Of a DNA stretch of 64,000 nt, positions 61,481-64,000 are shown piece after piece. The stretch comes from Chlorokybus atmophyticus (taxonomy: Eukaryota; Streptophyta; Chlorokybophyceae; Chlorokybales; Chlorokybaceae). The stretch covers positions 529,250 through 593,249 of the forward strand of contig RHPI01000260.1 of the NCBI GenBank assembly GCA_009103225.1, read 5' to 3'. The notes under the pieces were generated by a model. It was not told where the DNA came from and did no database searches. It worked only from the letters and a program-made list of their open reading frames with translations. The position numbers and the translations under genes were made by a program. Positions within the stretch are counted from its first letter, which is position 1, and every line of letters starts with the position of its first letter.

Positions 61481-62600
61481 GGGACACATGTACACTATCC
61501 CAACATCCCAACATGTGGGTGACGCGCGGAAGCGGTCTACCTTGGTGGCGAAGCCGCTGATGGCCCCGCCGTCGCCGTGCGCGGGGCTCGTCAAGGGGTT
61601 GGAGGCGTGAGGGCCAGACCCCTCGCTGTTGTAGAAACCGGGGCCGGGAGTGTACTTGGAGGAGGTGCGGGAGTGATGAACACGTGTGCGTGTGCGTGTG
61701 CGTGTGTGCGCGCGCGCGTGTGCGCACGTATTACTCGGGTGTTCGTGCGTGCGTGTGTGTTGTGGCAAACAACTTGTGTGCGAAGACGTTGGATGTGCTC
61801 AAGTTGTGTACCTGATGGCGTTGTTGAGGGAGCGCTCGCGGATGGACGAGAAGGGCGCGTACGCATGGTTGCGGGAGTATTGCGCAATATCCACGTAGCT
61901 GAGAATAGTAACAACCCAGTCAACAACAACAGACGTCATCACGACTGTGCAGTGCAGCTCAGAACCCATAGGGTACAACCACGAATATGCCATCACTTTC
62001 ACAGTACTGAACACACGCACACACACAATAGGATATCTTCAAGGCCCGACAGTCTCCCGCGCCTGCTGCCGGCAGTCATGCCCTCCAGGCCTTTCTTGGG
62101 CGACCGCGTGATAAACGCCAGTATGATTGAACCCAACCACTCCACAGTTGTAACCGTTGTGGGCCACAACTTGTGGGCTTGGAGCTGATCCTGAGTTCAG
62201 TGCTTAGATCAAACTGTGGCTCTGCTAACAGCTCAACACCCGCTTGCACTCTATCCTTTTTACACATCCCAACACGTGCAACCATCGAGGGGTCTCTCAG
62301 TGATGAACAGGCTTTGTGTCTCTTTCGCTTCGAGTCTGGTCAAGCGGCCAGCTCAGGCACCACACCTCACCAGCATCAGGCTACCACAGGCTGTACCTTG
62401 ACTTCACCTCCCTCTCCTTTAAATTCCTCCTCCTCCTCCGCCGCCGCCGCCGCCGCCAGGGCGTGGGGCCCTTGACTCCCCCACCGCTCGACACGTGTCC
62501 CCCAAGTTGGCGCGCACGTGACTCGTACTTGATATAAATAGACCTTGTGCCAGCTTGATATCGAGTGTACAGTCAAGTGTACACTTGGCGCCGGAAGTGA
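61481..62600 (-). pseudogene. Duplicated 5' part of the PG-rich-repeat gene (promoter and exons 1-3)
   Basis: Same-orientation copy of about 37164-38315. It includes the promoter stretch (CGACACGTGTCCCCCAAG, TTGATATA), exon 1, exon 2 (YVDIAQYSRNHAYAPFSS) and exon 3 (SSKYTPGPGFYNSEGSGPH). The start ATG is CTG, exon 1 has a 2-base net insertion and its donor GT is lost. The exon 3 donor is removed by a roughly 10-base deletion. Exon 3 therefore reads in frame into the neighbouring PIGN remnant (FRASPTCWDVGIVYM...SISYESLFY). Confidence 0.88.
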
Positions 62601-63540
62601 TGCGAGGTGTACGCATGTTGCTCAAGTGGTGGTGGCGGCCCTGTGGCGGCGGCGGCGGAGGAGGAGGAGGAGAAGAAGGAGGCTGCATGCACGCCAGATT
62701 ACCCAACCCCACAGGACCCGATAATAGTTTTGATCAATATCAATTGCGGCAGTAGCAATAGCAGGCTGACGAGCTGAACTCCCTCCGTCCCTCCCTCTCG
62801 CCCTCCGCCCCCTCTCTTCCATTTCACACAGTCCTCTCCTCCCCAACCCTGGCCTGCCGCTGCTACGTCAGCAGCGTTTGCGGTGCCGAGCGGCAGTGCG
62901 GCAGCATGCCATGGCCGTCATGTAGACGGTAGTGGTGTGATGTGGGGGTTGTATTCTGCTGTCAGTTGGGTAATAAGCGGCGGTTCTCGCAGCGTAACAG
63001 CACGCTACATTGGTATATATCGCAGAGAGATGATGCAATATTATTGTAATCGATCCGCAAGAGGCCGTCGGCAATAGCCAAAACTATCTAAGCGCGGGCG
63101 CATACTCGTGATCTGCCTCACAACCCACTGCCCAGCTCCACACCATGCGACCTATACCCACAAGATCTACGTCTTGAGCAGTATGCTTAAGGACCAGCCC
63201 ACATACTAGCTTACCGACCAACATCTGTCGCGGGTCCATCAATAAGGTGCACGGCGCTGAGGAACCGGCTCACTGACTACACGCGTGCTTGATGATGTTT
63301 TATTGCAAGTCATCCTGCATGCCATGGCACATCAAGTATACAGCCAACAGCACTTGTCGTGCATCATGCAAAATATGCACAGAGCTAATAAAGGGCAGCA
63401 CTGCTGCATACCGAGTGCGCTCCTCTGTGACAACCATGGAATGAACAAGATGCCCCCATCTCTATTGTGACCTTGACAAGCCCTGCAAAGACCATCACCA
63501 TTCAAGTACAAACAACAGTTTAATGCACAACGTCAACTTT
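62601..63540. other. Intergenic, nothing recognised
   Basis: Begins with a GGC/GGA-rich low-complexity run (62640-62685). No supported exon or RNA gene. Confidence 0.35.
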
Positions 63541-63599
63541 GCCTCTTAGGCATTGCATGCACAAGACCACCTACCCTGTTTCCCTTGCACATCCAAGGT

Positions 63600-64000
63600 C
63601 AGAAGCACAGTCAACTGTCTGGCATACTCAGCGAAGGCAGGCCAAGCAGTATGGCTGCTGTTTCTGATGGGAACTGCTGAAGCAGGAACCTCCTGTGCGC
63701 TGCTATGCACCTTCTTGGCCTCATCTTGGATGTCGTCCTGCAGCGATGTCCAGCATTGGAACAACGCAGCGAGTTTGCGCAGCATCCACCTTCATGTGAC
63801 ATGCACCTCGTGCAGCTTACCTGGCCAGCTATCCAGGTAAACATTCCAGCAGCCAGGAGTATGAAAGGCACAAACTTAGGTATTCGCGCGTAGATCAGCA
63901 CAAGCAGCCATAAACTGCAGTAGCTCTTCTAGGTAGCGTTGTGGAGGCAAGGCCTTCGAGCACGGGCAGAATCTGCACCAAAGGCAGTGTCTCTGAAGGG
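63600..64000 (-). CDS. Partial gene for an unidentified membrane protein
   Basis: Two adjoining minus-strand exons, entering from beyond the right edge. The first (about 63929-63837) encodes a very hydrophobic segment, LWLLVLIYARIPKFVPFILL then AAGMFTWIAGQ, ending at a GTAAGC donor. The second (about 63805-63600) encodes RKLAALFQCWTSLQDDIQDE, then AKKVHSSAQEVPASAV and AFAEYARQLTVLLTLD, with a GT donor at its end. The family was not recognised, and the exons downstream of 63600 were not found. Confidence 0.45.

Overview
This window looks like nuclear DNA of a flagellated green alga or a close relative. The genes are eukaryotic, with many short exons and GT-AG introns. Several are plastid-linked: plastid ribosomal protein uL13, the plastid RNA-binding protein CSP41b and a two-domain D-Ala-D-Ala ligase. 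Others are cilium-type: a calpain-like protein and a sperm-tail PG-rich-repeat protein. I infer the lineage only from gene content. A two-domain Ddl points to the green lineage that kept plastid peptidoglycan genes (prasinophytes or streptophytes), but I cannot name the organism.

Layout, left to right. 1-3278 (-): calpain-like protein with all three catalytic residues replaced, running off the left edge. 3905-5562 (+): putative plastid protein. 7020-7556: diverged direct repeat with an inverted-repeat, G-homopolymer element between the copies. 8515-13385: degraded pogo/Tc5-type transposase (-) with a complete hAT element (9133-12346, 8-bp target duplication) inserted in it. 14950-29933 (+): 19-exon VPS13-type bridge lipid-transfer protein of about 4,170 aa. 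32234-33383 (-): plastid uL13. 34710-37790 (-): 13-exon PG-rich-repeat protein. 38771-42598 (+): 11-exon fusion of a predicted PD-(D/E)XK nuclease and a protein kinase. 43318-46040 (-): CSP41b. 46041-48956: AT-rich gap with a relic of the same kinase family. 48957-53610 (-): 17-exon tandem-domain Ddl. 53688-55506 (+): dTMP kinase. 56492-58086 (+): broken F-box-like gene. 60835-62600: PIGN remnant joined to a duplicated copy of the 5' part of the PG-rich-repeat gene. 63600-64000 (-): edge of an unidentified membrane-protein gene.

The gene models for VPS13, uL13, the PG-rich-repeat protein, nuclease-kinase, CSP41b, Ddl and dTMP kinase were built by hand. In each, every exon joins in phase and the total is a whole number of codons. 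Four introns (calpain, VPS13, Ddl, dTMP kinase) begin with GC instead of GT.

The genes do not form one pathway. Ddl serves plastid wall or precursor synthesis, uL13 and CSP41b serve plastid gene expression, and the calpain-like and PG-rich-repeat proteins suggest an axoneme. VPS13 moves lipid between membranes. The most unusual gene is the nuclease-kinase fusion. It has a duplicated exon pair and a decayed relative about 4 kb away, which fits a fast-evolving family related in architecture to Crinkler-type (CR) effectors.
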